Assembly (NCBI GenBank): GCA_902806095.1
Contig: CADCVF010000009.1
Span: 1-52,718 of the forward strand
Source of the DNA: an uncultured Rubrobacteraceae bacterium
GTDB taxonomy: Bacteria > Actinomycetota > Rubrobacteria > Rubrobacterales > Rubrobacteraceae
Length of the DNA: 52,718 nucleotides
Reading direction: 5' to 3'
In this document: positions 8,583 to 17,555 of the stretch, in pieces
How positions within the stretch are numbered: position 1 is the first letter of the stretch
Layout of the letters: each line of letters begins with the position of its first letter
Notes under the pieces: generated by a model
Told to the model about the DNA's origin: nothing
Databases searched by the model: none
What the model saw: the letters and a program-made list of their open reading frames with translations, nothing else
Program-made: the position numbers and the translations under genes

Positions 8583-8690
8583 GCCGCCTTGTCAGCATGT
8601 CAGCCAGGGCCTTCGCGTGCGCAAGCTGAAGTGCTGACAAGCTGCCGAAGGCAGCGTGCTGAAATGCTTGAACGATTGCAACGCAAGGAG
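8583..8690. repeat. Dispersed GTCAGC-rich intergenic repeat, copy A
   Basis: The stretch contains GTCAGCATGTCAGCCAGG, CCTTCGCGTGCGCAAGC and, in inverted orientation, AGTGCTGACAAGCTGCCGAA. It shares pieces with copy B (12565-12625) and copy C (33744-33835), notably CAGCATGTCAGCACGCT, CTTGTCAGC and CGTGTGCGCAAG. It appears to be a head-to-head partial duplication of the same unit and lies upstream of the homocysteine methyltransferase gene. Function unknown. Confidence 0.45.
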
Positions 8691-8754
8691 TCCCTCTGCT
8701 AGGCTGCACGGACCTGTTCTAGCAACAGGGCGTACATACGGAAGGAGGGCTTTC

Positions 8755-9750
8755 ATGAGCGAGGGTATTCTGCAGCGGTTATCCGAGGGTGTCGTCCTGG
8801 GTGACGGGGGTTATTTGCTCGAGCTGGAGCGCAGGGGCTACGTGCAGGCCGGTCCTTTCGTGCCCGAGGCTAGCATCACACATCCGGAGGCCCTTGCCGG
8901 GCTACATCGGGAGTTCGTCGGGGCCGGGGTCGACGTCCTCCAGACGCTTACCTTCTATGCCAGCGAGGACAAGCTGGCGACGGTCGGGCTCGAGGGCAGG
9001 GTCGACGACATGAACCGCGAGGCCACCAGGATCGCACGGGGGGTCGCCGGCGAAGCCGAAAGTGACGTGCTCGTCGCGGGCAACCTGAGCTGCGCGTGGG
9101 TCTACCATCCCGAAGACCCAGAGACCCACCACCGCACCCGCGAGCTCTTCGACCGCCAGCTCGACGTGATGACCGGGGAGGGCGTTGACTTCGTCATCGC
9201 TGAGACCTTCAACTGGCTCGGCGAGGCCATTATCGCCGTCGAAGCCATCAAAGCCACTGGACTCCCTACGATGGTCACGATGGGCCCTGATAACGATCCC
9301 GACTCCTTCGAGGGCTATCCGCCTGGCGAGCAGGCAAGGCGTCTGGCCGATGCGGGCGCGGACATCGTCGGCGCCAACTGCTTTCGCTCTCCAGAGTACA
9401 TGCTCCCGATCATGGAGCAGATGCGCGCCGCCGTCCCCGATTCGGTCCACATGGCGGCCCAACCCGTCGCTTTCCATGGGACAGACGAAAGGCCTAACTT
9501 CGTCTCGCTCCCCGAGTTCCCGTACGAGTTGGAGAAGATAACCCTCCCCCGGGCCAAGATGGGCGAGTTCGCCCTGCGGGCCCGCGACCTCGGCTACAAC
9601 TACATAGGTTCATGCTGCGGCTCGGTCGCGGCCCACGTCAGGGAGATGGCCAGGGTGCTCGGCAAGACGTCCTCCGAAGAACGCGAGTGGCGTACGAAAA
9701 CGGGCATAGCCCAGTCCGGCTACGAGTTGCACCGTATGAAAGACCAGTAG
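8755..9750 (+). CDS. Homocysteine S-methyltransferase family protein (BHMT-like)
   Basis: This 331-residue zinc-dependent methyltransferase-fold protein is of the type that transfers a methyl group from betaine, S-methylmethionine or a related donor to homocysteine. The family landmarks are LGDGGYLLELERRGY at the N-terminus, GVDFVIAETFNWLGEA in the middle, and the zinc ligands in GANCF (about residue 209) and GSCCGS (about residue 290). The ATG at 8755 follows GGAAGGAGGGC. The next gene encodes a sarcosine/methylamino-acid oxidase, which suggests use of N-methylated compounds such as betaine. That substrate assignment is inference; the N-terminal-only architecture rules out a full MetH. Confidence 0.85.
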   Translation: MSEGILQRLSEGVVLGDGGYLLELERRGYVQAGPFVPEASITHPEALAGLHREFVGAGVDVLQTLTFYASEDKLATVGLEGRVDDMNREATRIARGVAGEAESDVLVAGNLSCAWVYHPEDPETHHRTRELFDRQLDVMTGEGVDFVIAETFNWLGEAIIAVEAIKATGLPTMVTMGPDNDPDSFEGYPPGEQARRLADAGADIVGANCFRSPEYMLPIMEQMRAAVPDSVHMAAQPVAFHGTDERPNFVSLPEFPYELEKITLPRAKMGEFALRARDLGYNYIGSCCGSVAAHVREMARVLGKTSSEEREWRTKTGIAQSGYELHRMKDQ

Positions 9751-9814
9751 GACCGCGAACAAAGGCGGCGAGCCCATTAGAGGGGGCCCACATGATCCTG
9801 GGCGGGAGGCGAGC

Positions 9815-11002
9815 ATAAACGAGACAGGGAAGACGGCGTTCGAGTACATCGTCGTGGGTTGCGGCGGCATAGGGAGCGCCGCCGTGTACTGGCTCTCCCG
9901 CGAGGCAGGCTCTGAGGTCCTCGGCCTCGAACAGTTTCACCTCGGTCACGACAGGGGCGGCTCGGAAGACCACTCGCGCATCATCCGCCTCTCCTACCAC
10001 GACCAGGCCTACACCGCCCTAACGCCTCATACCTACGAGGCCTGGTCCGAGGTAGAGGAGGAATCGGGCATACAACTAGTCTTTGAAACGGGCGGCCTCG
10101 ACCTCGAATCCGTGGAGGTCGAGCCCACATACGTCAACCACTACGCCGCTGCGATGGCGGCAGCGGGCATCCCTTACGAGGAACTCTCCGCAAACGAGGT
10201 AATGGACCGTTTCCCGCAGTTCACCCTCGATGGGAGCGTGCATGGCCTCTACCAGGCAGGGGCCGGCCTCGTGGACGCCGGCAAGGCTAACGCAGTACAC
10301 GTGGCCCTGGCAAGGGCCCGAGGCGCGACGGTCCTCGACGAGACGCCGGTATACGACGTTAGAGTAGTCGATGACGGCGTCGAGGTCGAGACGGAGGCGG
10401 GGACCTTCTCCGCCAGAAAGCTCGTCGTCGCGGCGGGAGCGTGGACCAACAGGGTGCTCGGTCATCTTGGGTATGGGATCCCCATTGAGTGTACCCAGGA
10501 GCAGGTGACGTACTTCAGGACGCCCCACTTGCGGGAGTTCGCGCCAGGGCGGTTTCCGGTCTGGATCTGGCACGGCGGCCCGGAATATACGTTTTACGGC
10601 CTTCCTGTCTACGGTGCGGTAGGCTCCAAAGCCGGCCAGGATACCGGCGGTGACGCAGTGACCGTGGACACCCGCACGTTCGAGCCAAATCCCCGCGTCC
10701 TCGCCACCCTGCGCGACTTTCTGGGGCGTTACATCCCCCGCTCGCTCGGGCCCGAGCTCTACACCAAGACCTGTCTCTACGACATGCCGCCAGATCGCGA
10801 GTTCGTGCTCGGCACCGTGCCAGGGATACCCCAGGTCAGCTTCTTCTGCGGTGCCGGACACGCGTTCAAGTTCGCCGGCATCGTCGGCAGGATCCTCTGC
10901 GAGCTCGCGCTGGAAGGCCGCACGCGCTACCGGATAGAGGCCTTCCGTCCCGACCGCAGGGCGCTAACGGATCCTGACTACGAACCGACCCTGACGATGT
11001 AG
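9815..11002 (+). CDS. Sarcosine oxidase / N-methyltryptophan oxidase family flavoenzyme
   Basis: The enzyme is a monomeric-sarcosine-oxidase-type FAD protein that oxidatively demethylates N-methyl amino acids, giving formaldehyde and H2O2. It has the FAD motif (EYIVVGCGGIGSAAVYWLS), the SRIIRLSYHD segment of the active site and FFCGAGHAFKFAGIVGRIL near the C-terminus. The Cys in that last segment is where FAD is attached covalently in relatives. The only standard start (GTG, 9854) would cut off the first beta strand of the FAD fold. Upstream, ATA at 9815 follows GGGAGG at seven bases and gives 395 residues, the family length, so I place the start there. That non-canonical start is uncertain. 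Confidence 0.8.
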   Translation: MNETGKTAFEYIVVGCGGIGSAAVYWLSREAGSEVLGLEQFHLGHDRGGSEDHSRIIRLSYHDQAYTALTPHTYEAWSEVEEESGIQLVFETGGLDLESVEVEPTYVNHYAAAMAAAGIPYEELSANEVMDRFPQFTLDGSVHGLYQAGAGLVDAGKANAVHVALARARGATVLDETPVYDVRVVDDGVEVETEAGTFSARKLVVAAGAWTNRVLGHLGYGIPIECTQEQVTYFRTPHLREFAPGRFPVWIWHGGPEYTFYGLPVYGAVGSKAGQDTGGDAVTVDTRTFEPNPRVLATLRDFLGRYIPRSLGPELYTKTCLYDMPPDREFVLGTVPGIPQVSFFCGAGHAFKFAGIVGRILCELALEGRTRYRIEAFRPDRRALTDPDYEPTLTM

Positions 11003-11008
11003 TGCCCG

Positions 11009-12541
11009 GTGACGGCCGCTGATCTCTACCTGGAGAACCTCGACCCGGCCTCCGTCGTCGCCGTCGCCAGACGAGGGGCGCGGGTGGCGATGGGCGATGA
11101 GGCGCGCGAGCGCGTTAGCGCCTCCCGCGACCGCGTCGAGCGAATAATCGGTGACGCCGTTCCAGTCTACGGGGTAACGACAGGCTTCGGGGCGCTCGCG
11201 AACACCAGGATCGCCGCAGAGAAACGCCTCGAACTCCAGCGCGCACTCCTCCGTAGCCATGCCGCCGGTATGGGACCGTTCATCGAACCTGAGATCGTGC
11301 GGGCCATGATGGCGATCAGGGCGAAGACCCTATCCGCAGGCTACTCTGGCGTCCGCCCGGACCTCGTAGACGCCCTGATGGCGTTCCTCAACGCGGACCT
11401 CACCCCAGCCGTCCCCGAACACGGCTCTATGGGCGCGAGCGGAGATCTCGCCCCCCTAGCCCACATCGGCCTCTGCCTAATGGGGGAAGGACTGTTGCTA
11501 GAACGTGGAGAACCAGTCCAGACCCGCGATGCTTTGGAGCGCGCCGGCATCCGGCCCTTAGGGCTCGCCACGAAAGAAGGTCTCGCCCTGATCAACGGGA
11601 CCGACGGTATGCTCGCGATGCTGCTGCTGTCGATCGAAGACCTTATAGTCCTACTGAAGACCGCCGATGTGACCGCGGCGATGTCCGTCGAGGCCCTGCT
11701 AGGCACCGACAGGGTCTTCCATGAGGACCTGCACTCCCTGCGGGCCCATCCCGGACAGCTCGCGAGCGCCCGCAACATCTCGAAACTGCTCTCCGGTAGT
11801 CTCATCGTAGCCTCCCACCGTGACTCGCCACACCTGGTCCAGGACGCCTACTCCCTGCGCTGCGCCCCCCAGGTCTACGGAGCGGCCAGGGATACGTTGG
11901 ATCACGCCTCGCTCGTAGCCCGCCGCGAGCTCGCCTCCGTCACGGACAACCCCGTTGTGCTGCCTGACGGTAGGGTCGAGAGCGTCGGGAACTTCCATGG
12001 TGAACCGCTCGCCCTCGTCCTCGACTTCCTCGCCATCGCCGCCTCCGAGGTCGGTGCGATCACGGAGCGCAGGATCGACCGTATGCTCGACCCGAAACGC
12101 TCGGAGGGCCTGTCCGCCTTCCTCAGCCCCCAACCAGGCGTCAACTCTGGGTTCATGATCCCCCACTACACGGCCGCGGCCCTCGCCGAGGAGAACCGCC
12201 GCCTCGCGAACCCCGCAAGTACAGGCTCACTCCCGACCTCGGCCATGCAAGAAGACCACAACTCGATGGGCTGGAGCGCAGGCCGCAAGCTGCGCCGGCT
12301 CCTCGAGAACGTCGCCAGCATCCTCGCCGTCGAAGCAGCCTGCGCGGCCCAGGCCCTCGACCTCCGCACCCCGCTGCAACCAGGCCACGCAACCAGCGCC
12401 GTCCTCGATCGTATCCGGCAAGACATCCCGTTCATCGGGGTCGACACTTTCATGGCCCTTCATCTAGACGCGGCGAAGAGCCTTGTCAGCTCGGGGGAAC
12501 TTGCACTAGCAGCCGAACGAGCCATCGGTCCCCTCGCTTAG
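11009..12541 (+). CDS. hutH: Histidine ammonia-lyase
   Basis: This 510-residue enzyme deaminates L-histidine to trans-urocanate, the first step of histidine degradation. The Ala-Ser-Gly triad that cyclises to the MIO electrophile is present in HGSMGASGDLAPLAHIG (near residue 145). The substrate region YGVTTGFGALANTRI and the C-terminal block TSAMQEDHNSMGW are also intact. The GTG start lies six bases after the oxidase stop with no strong ribosome-binding site, so translation may be coupled. No hutU, hutI or hutG is adjacent. A long hairpin begins at its stop codon. Confidence 0.93.
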   Translation: MTAADLYLENLDPASVVAVARRGARVAMGDEARERVSASRDRVERIIGDAVPVYGVTTGFGALANTRIAAEKRLELQRALLRSHAAGMGPFIEPEIVRAMMAIRAKTLSAGYSGVRPDLVDALMAFLNADLTPAVPEHGSMGASGDLAPLAHIGLCLMGEGLLLERGEPVQTRDALERAGIRPLGLATKEGLALINGTDGMLAMLLLSIEDLIVLLKTADVTAAMSVEALLGTDRVFHEDLHSLRAHPGQLASARNISKLLSGSLIVASHRDSPHLVQDAYSLRCAPQVYGAARDTLDHASLVARRELASVTDNPVVLPDGRVESVGNFHGEPLALVLDFLAIAASEVGAITERRIDRMLDPKRSEGLSAFLSPQPGVNSGFMIPHYTAAALAEENRRLANPASTGSLPTSAMQEDHNSMGWSAGRKLRRLLENVASILAVEAACAAQALDLRTPLQPGHATSAVLDRIRQDIPFIGVDTFMALHLDAAKSLVSSGELALAAERAIGPLA

Positions 12542-12565
12542 TGCAAAGGGGTTCCCTCTTTGCAC
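12541..12565 (+). terminator. Hairpin at the hutH stop codon
   Basis: GTGCAAAGGGG and CCCTCTTTGCAC form an 11-bp stem (one G-U pair) with a 3-base loop starting on the last base of the hutH stop. No T-run follows, so it is either a weak terminator or the edge of the dispersed repeat that begins here. Confidence 0.55.
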
Positions 12566-12625
12566 GCACGTCAGTACGCTCAGGCTTCGCCTTCGCTGGT
12601 CAGCTTTTTGTTCTCGCTGAAGAGC
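12565..12625. repeat. Dispersed GTCAGC-rich intergenic repeat, copy B
   Basis: CACGTCAGTACGCTCAGGCT, then CTTCGCTGGTCAGCTTT. It resembles copy C after the CPA1 antiporter gene (CAGCACGCTC, then CCTCCGCTTGTCAGCTTT) and parts of copy A. Like copy C it directly follows a stop codon, which fits a 3'-end element. Confidence 0.4.
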
Positions 12626-12809
12626 GGTCGCTTGTAGACGAGTGCTCGATGCGCAGGAGGTCGATACCTCTGCACTTAGCTTTAGAAACCGGTCGACGGG
12701 GTTGCCGATGGGATACCATAAGGACGGATGCCAACAGAGAACCATCACGGTAGGATCCCTGACGGCTACAATGAACACGCGCCCTTGATGGGGGGGTAGA
12801 GGACCTCTT

Positions 12810-14585
12810 CTGGACGGTAAGGAGACACCATCGGGAGCAGGGGCGCTCCGCAGGGCGCTCGCCTACCTCCGCTCCTACACCTGGGAGAGCAGTGCCGCGG
12901 TCCTTTCGCTGCTCCTGGTCTCGGGGGCAAACCTGGCGACGCCGCTACTCATCGGGCGCGCCATCGACGAGGGGATCGGCCCGCGGCGGCTCGGGGTCGT
13001 CTTCGTTGTGGTCGGGTGGCTGGTCGGGCTCGCACTTGCGCGTGGACTGTTCACGTTCTTGCAGGGGTACCTGGCGGAGAGGGCTTCGCAGGGGGTAGCG
13101 TATGACTTGCGAGATGACCTATTCGAGAGGATAGAGCGGCTCTCGTTTTCATACTACGACAGGGTCCAGACGGGCCAGCTCGTCACCCGCCTCACCAGCG
13201 ATGTGGAGCAGATCCGCACCTTCGCAGGCTCCGGCGTCGTCCAGCTTGCCAACGCCATCGTGATGCTCATCGGCACGACGGCATTGCTACTCTACCTCGA
13301 CTGGCAACTCGCCCTCGTAGCGCTGGCCATCGTGCCCGTCATCGCGCTCTTGCTCGTGCGGTTCGTCAGCAGGATCCGACCCCTCTTCAAGGAGGTCCAG
13401 CAGACCCTCGGAAAGCTCAACACCGTGCTGCAGGAGGACCTTCTCGGGGTGCGTGTGATCCGGGCCTTCGCCCGCGAGGACTATGAGACGGCCCGCTACA
13501 CATCAGTCAACGAGGAGTTGTTGGACAAGAACCTCACCACCGTGCGGGTGTTCTCGAACAACTTCCCTTTCGTGTTTCTGTTCGCCAACCTCGGGACGCT
13601 CGCGATCATCTGGTTTGGGGGCTGGCAGGTTATAGGGGGCAGGCTCTCGGTCGGAGAACTCATCGCCTTCAACACCCTGCTCGGCTTTATGCTGTTCCCG
13701 ATCCTCACGATAGGGTTCCTCTCGGCGAGTATCTCGCGCGCAGGAGCCTCATCCCAGAGGGTCTTCGATGTCCTCGACGCCCCCCTCGACGTAAAGGATG
13801 CCCCCGACGCCTCCATCCTCCTCCCCATCTCCTGCAGGGTAGATTTCGACCAGGTCTCGTTCCGCTACCCTGGCAGCACGCGCGACATCCTGGACAGCGT
13901 GTCCTTTACAGCCAGGCCAGGTCAGACCGTCGCCATCCTAGGGACTACGGGCTCGGGGAAGTCCACGCTCGTCAACCTCATCCCCCGCTTCTACGACGTG
14001 ACCAGAGGAGCCGTCAGGCTCGACGGCAACGACGTGCGCGACGTGACGCTATCGTCTTTGCGCTCCCAGATCGGGATAGTCCTCCAGGAGACGCGCCTCT
14101 TCTCAGGCACCGTGCGCGATAACGTAGCCTTCGGCAGACCCGACGCGACCGACGAGGAGGTCGTGGCGGCGGCCGAGGCGGCCCAGGCGGATACGTTTAT
14201 ACGGTCGCTCTCGGACGGCTATGATACTGTCATCGGCGAGCGGGGGATCGGGCTCTCCGGCGGACAGCGACAGCGGATCGCCATAGCCAGGGCGCTCCTC
14301 ATCGACCCGCGGCTCCTTATCCTGGATGACAGCACCTCGGCCGTCGACGCCGAGACGGAGGCCGCGATCCAGGAGACCCTGGACCGGCTCATGCGCGAGG
14401 AGCACCGCACGGTCTTCGTCATCGCCCAGAGGGTCTCCACGGTGCGAGACGCAGACCTGATACTGGTCCTCGACGAGGGCACTATCGCAGCGAGCGGCAC
14501 CCACGAGGAGCTCCTGCGCGAGAGCGAAATCTACAACGAGATCCTCGGTTCCCAACTGCTCTCACCCTCGGAATCAGCCGCATGA
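12810..14585 (+). CDS. ABC exporter half-transporter with degenerate ATPase site
   Basis: This is a multidrug-type exporter half: six-helix membrane domain (residues ~1-320) plus nucleotide-binding domain. Walker A is GTTGSGKST and the signature is LSGGQRQ. The Walker B region reads LLILDDSTSAVD, with Asp in place of the catalytic Glu, and the switch reads VIAQR, with Gln in place of the H-loop His. Together these mark the non-hydrolytic partner of a heterodimer (TmrAB/BmrCD type). The partner is the gene at 15670. Homology extends 66 codons upstream of the first standard start (GTG 13008). The frame is open back to 12789 without ATG, GTG or TTG. I place the start at CTG 12810 behind AGAGGA, tentatively. 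Confidence 0.85.
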   Translation: MDGKETPSGAGALRRALAYLRSYTWESSAAVLSLLLVSGANLATPLLIGRAIDEGIGPRRLGVVFVVVGWLVGLALARGLFTFLQGYLAERASQGVAYDLRDDLFERIERLSFSYYDRVQTGQLVTRLTSDVEQIRTFAGSGVVQLANAIVMLIGTTALLLYLDWQLALVALAIVPVIALLLVRFVSRIRPLFKEVQQTLGKLNTVLQEDLLGVRVIRAFAREDYETARYTSVNEELLDKNLTTVRVFSNNFPFVFLFANLGTLAIIWFGGWQVIGGRLSVGELIAFNTLLGFMLFPILTIGFLSASISRAGASSQRVFDVLDAPLDVKDAPDASILLPISCRVDFDQVSFRYPGSTRDILDSVSFTARPGQTVAILGTTGSGKSTLVNLIPRFYDVTRGAVRLDGNDVRDVTLSSLRSQIGIVLQETRLFSGTVRDNVAFGRPDATDEEVVAAAEAAQADTFIRSLSDGYDTVIGERGIGLSGGQRQRIAIARALLIDPRLLILDDSTSAVDAETEAAIQETLDRLMREEHRTVFVIAQRVSTVRDADLILVLDEGTIAASGTHEELLRESEIYNEILGSQLLSPSESAA

Positions 14586-14687
14586 AAGGAGCGCCTGGAA
14601 TAACAGGGAGGTGGACTCACTTTCTGTAGGATCGGAACGAGGAGTAAGCGTGAAGATAGGGATAACCGGCGCCGAGAGGAGAGGACC

Positions 14688-15236
14688 ATGAGCGAGACCA
14701 CAGACGAAAGGACCGCGAGAGACCGGATCTCCTTTCTGCGCACCCTGCGGGCCTTCCGATCGTTCCGACCCGATCCTGTCCCGCAGGAGATAATAGACGA
14801 CATACTGGAGGTGGCCCGCTGGTCAGGGAGTGCGTCCAACAAACAGCCCTGGGAGATCCTGGTAGTCCGCGAGCGGGACACGCTGCGCTCGCTGTCCTCG
14901 GTCGAGGGCTACGCCGGGCACCTGGCAGGGGCACCGCTCGGGATCGTCCTCATCATGGCCGGCGATCGGGCCGAGCAAGAAACCTACGACGAGGGGCGTC
15001 TCGCCGAGCGGATCATGCTAGCCGCCCACGCGCACGGGATCGGCTCGAGCATAGGTTGGATCGTCGGCTCCGGCAGGGACGCTGCTAAAGAGCTACTCGG
15101 CATACCGCAGGAGAAGGTGGTGCGGACCGCGATCTCCCTCGGCTACCCCGACGAGGGAGCCCGCAGATCCAGTGCCGGCCGCGGGCAGGCGCGCAAACCC
15201 CTGGGCAGGATTGTGCACGAAGAACGCTACGGTTAG
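14688..15236 (+). CDS. Nitroreductase family FMN protein
   Basis: This 182-residue protein has the nitroreductase fold: an N-terminal RAFRSFRPDPVPQEIIDDIL helix, the FMN-binding ARWSGSASNKQPWEILVV segment and EGRLAERIMLAAHAHGIGSS in the dimer helix region. Relatives reduce nitro compounds, quinones or flavins with NAD(P)H. It lies between the two halves of an ABC exporter and upstream of a DUF2255 gene. In Firmicutes a comparable enzyme (MhqN) belongs to a quinone detoxification operon with a ring-cleaving dioxygenase, and one such broken dioxygenase is found 3 kb downstream. The start follows GAGAGGAGAGGACC. Confidence 0.85.
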   Translation: MSETTDERTARDRISFLRTLRAFRSFRPDPVPQEIIDDILEVARWSGSASNKQPWEILVVRERDTLRSLSSVEGYAGHLAGAPLGIVLIMAGDRAEQETYDEGRLAERIMLAAHAHGIGSSIGWIVGSGRDAAKELLGIPQEKVVRTAISLGYPDEGARRSSAGRGQARKPLGRIVHEERYG

Positions 15237-15243
15237 GAGAACC

Positions 15244-15624
15244 ATGAACGATTCGTTCGACACCGAGACCCTCAGACTCCTTGACCAGACAGATGAGGTA
15301 CACGTCGAGACCCGTCGTGACGGTGATTCTGAAGAGCACCGTACGATCATCTGGGTCGTAGTCACAGGAGGCGAGGTCTTCGTGCGCTCCGTGCGCGGTA
15401 CCAAGGGGCGCTGGTACCGTGAGATCTCATCGAACCCTGAAGGGGCGCTGCACGTGGAGGACACTCGCATCCCCGTACGCGCCACCTCAGCGACCGACGA
15501 TACGACGGTGGATGCGGTGAGCGCTGCCATCAGGAGCAAGTACGAGGCGTCCGCGCCGGGGCCTACCGCGGCCATGGTGCGTTCCGAGGTACTGCCCACG
15601 ACCCTGAAGCTCTCACCAGCTTAG
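15244..15624 (+). CDS. DUF2255-family protein
   Basis: The 126-residue protein starts at ATG 15244, seven bases after the nitroreductase stop. It looks like the DUF2255/flavin-reductase-like small split-barrel group: LLDQTDEVHVETRRDGDSEE, then RTIIWVVVTGGEVFVRSVRG and GRWYREISSNPEGALHVED. These resemble deazaflavin- or FMN-binding pyridoxamine-oxidase-type barrels. The exact reaction is unknown. Its tight coupling to the nitroreductase suggests a shared redox substrate or cofactor; that is inference. Confidence 0.7.
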   Translation: MNDSFDTETLRLLDQTDEVHVETRRDGDSEEHRTIIWVVVTGGEVFVRSVRGTKGRWYREISSNPEGALHVEDTRIPVRATSATDDTTVDAVSAAIRSKYEASAPGPTAAMVRSEVLPTTLKLSPA

Positions 15625-15669
15625 AGCACTGACTCGTACACCTGAGGAAGCCGCAAGAGGAGGACGAAG

Positions 15670-17481
15670 ATCAGGGGCATTGAATCAATCGCAGGCACGC
15701 CGCAGGAGCGTGCCGACGACCGGGGTGCCACCACGCGGCGGCTCCTCGGAGAGCTGCGCCCTTACTCGGGCAAGCTGGCGCTCGTCCTCGGGCTCGTCTT
15801 GCTCGGGGCGGCGGCGCAGGCAGGTGGGCCGTGGCTGATCGGACGCGCCATAGACCGCCACATCCTGCCCGGCGACGTCGCCGGGCTCTCCAGGATAATG
15901 CTCGTTCTCTTCGGCGTGTATGTCGTCGGAGCCATAGCTTCGCGGGGCCAGGTCTACCAGGTCGGCTCCATAGGGCAGAGTCTTCTGGCCTCGATGCGGG
16001 CCAGGATCTTCGACAGGCTCCAGCACCTCCCCCTCGGGTTCTTCGACAGGAGGCCGGTAGGGGACCTGATGAGTCGCGTGACCAACGATGTCGACACCCT
16101 CAACCAGCTCTTCTCGCAGGGGCTCACCCAGCTACTTGGTTCCCTGTTCAGCCTCATCGGGATCGTCGTTGCGATGCTCTTCCTCGACTGGAACCTCGCC
16201 CTCGCTTGCTTCACGATCATCCCGATCATGCTCCTTTTGACGTCCTTTTTCGCGCGCCGCGCGAGACGCGCGTTCCGCCTGACGCGCGAGACGGTCGGGG
16301 ACGTGACAGCGGGCGTGCAGGAGGACATCGTCGGTGTGCGCGAGGCGCAGGCCTTCAACAGGACCGAGGAGAACATCGCCCGCTTCAGGCAGCGCAACGC
16401 CGCCAATCGCGACGCCAACGTGCAGGCTGTGGCGATCACCTCCGCCTTCGCCCCCACCATAGATATGCTCTCGACCCTGGCTACCGCGCTGGTCATAGGC
16501 TACGGCGGCTATCTCGTCTTCGCCGGCTCGCTCTCGGTCGGCATCCTGACGGCGTTCCTGATCTACGTCCAGCAATTCTTCCGCCCGATACAGCTCGCGT
16601 CCCAGGTCTACACCCAGGCCCAGGCCGCGGTCGCGGGCGCCGAGCGCATCTACCACATCCTCGACGAAGAGCCCGAAGCGGAAGACCCGCAGGACGCCCC
16701 GAAGCTCGGTGCCGCGAGCGGCCGCATCTCCTTCGAGCACGTGACTTTCGCGTACGACCCTGGCCGCCCCGTCCTGCATGACGTGGACTTCCGGGTCGAG
16801 CCAGGCATGACGGTCGCACTCGTCGGCCCGACGGGGGCAGGCAAGACGACGATCGCCAGCCTGATACCACGCTTCTACGACGCCACCGAAGGGAGGGTGC
16901 TCATCGACGGTAGGGACGTGACGAAGTTCGCCCGCAAAGACCTCAGGGCGAACATCGGGATCGTGCTCCAGGAGCCATTTCTTTTCTCTGGCACCATCGC
17001 GGAGAACATTGGATACGGCCGATCCGGCGACCCCTCGGAGGCGACCCGCGAGGAAGTCGAGGCCGCGGCCCGCGTGGTCAACGCCAGCGACTTCATCACG
17101 GCCCTCCCTGACGGCTACGATACGGTTCTGGGTGAGGGAGGCGGGGCACTCAGCCACGGCCAGCGCCAGTTGCTCTCTTTCGCAAGGGCGGTCCTGACAG
17201 ACCCGCGCATCCTCATCCTCGACGAGGCGACGAGCAACATAGACACGCGCACGGAGGCGATCATCCAGAGGGCCCTCGCCACGCTGCTTGCGGGCAGGAC
17301 GAGCCTCGTCATCGCCCACCGCCTGAGCACTATCCGAAACGCGGATCTCATCCTCGTCATAGAGGGCGGCAGCATGGCGGAGCGCGGTAGCCATGCAGAG
17401 CTTATACAGAAGAACGGCCTCTACGCGGACCTCTACCGCCGCCAGTTCCGTGAGCCCGTATCTTCAGGAGGACGGTCATGA
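15670..17481 (+). CDS. ABC exporter half-transporter with canonical ATPase site
   Basis: The second half of the exporter has a six-helix membrane domain and a nucleotide-binding domain with Walker A GPTGAGKTT, Walker B LILDEATSNID with the catalytic Glu, and an intact H-loop (VIAHRLSTIR). Its signature is altered to LSHGQRQ. In a heterodimer this altered signature would face the degenerate Walker site of the gene at 12810, leaving one active and one inactive site, as in TmrAB. Homology begins upstream of any ATG/GTG/TTG. An ATC at 15670 follows AGGAGG with a six-base spacer, which is ideal, and gives 603 residues. The TTG at 15799 would remove the first membrane helix. Confidence 0.87.
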   Translation: MRGIESIAGTPQERADDRGATTRRLLGELRPYSGKLALVLGLVLLGAAAQAGGPWLIGRAIDRHILPGDVAGLSRIMLVLFGVYVVGAIASRGQVYQVGSIGQSLLASMRARIFDRLQHLPLGFFDRRPVGDLMSRVTNDVDTLNQLFSQGLTQLLGSLFSLIGIVVAMLFLDWNLALACFTIIPIMLLLTSFFARRARRAFRLTRETVGDVTAGVQEDIVGVREAQAFNRTEENIARFRQRNAANRDANVQAVAITSAFAPTIDMLSTLATALVIGYGGYLVFAGSLSVGILTAFLIYVQQFFRPIQLASQVYTQAQAAVAGAERIYHILDEEPEAEDPQDAPKLGAASGRISFEHVTFAYDPGRPVLHDVDFRVEPGMTVALVGPTGAGKTTIASLIPRFYDATEGRVLIDGRDVTKFARKDLRANIGIVLQEPFLFSGTIAENIGYGRSGDPSEATREEVEAAARVVNASDFITALPDGYDTVLGEGGGALSHGQRQLLSFARAVLTDPRILILDEATSNIDTRTEAIIQRALATLLAGRTSLVIAHRLSTIRNADLILVIEGGSMAERGSHAELIQKNGLYADLYRRQFREPVSSGGRS

Positions 17482-17555
17482 CCTGACCCGAGAGGGCCGC
17501 TAGCTGTAATATTCGGGTTGGCGTTGGATATATCGGAGAGTGGGAGGAGTTTCAT

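Noticed and set aside
16132-17394. Minus-strand frame of 420 codons over the second ABC half
   Set aside because: Antisense to a gene with complete ABC motifs; the translation is charged and low in hydrophobic residues with no domain.
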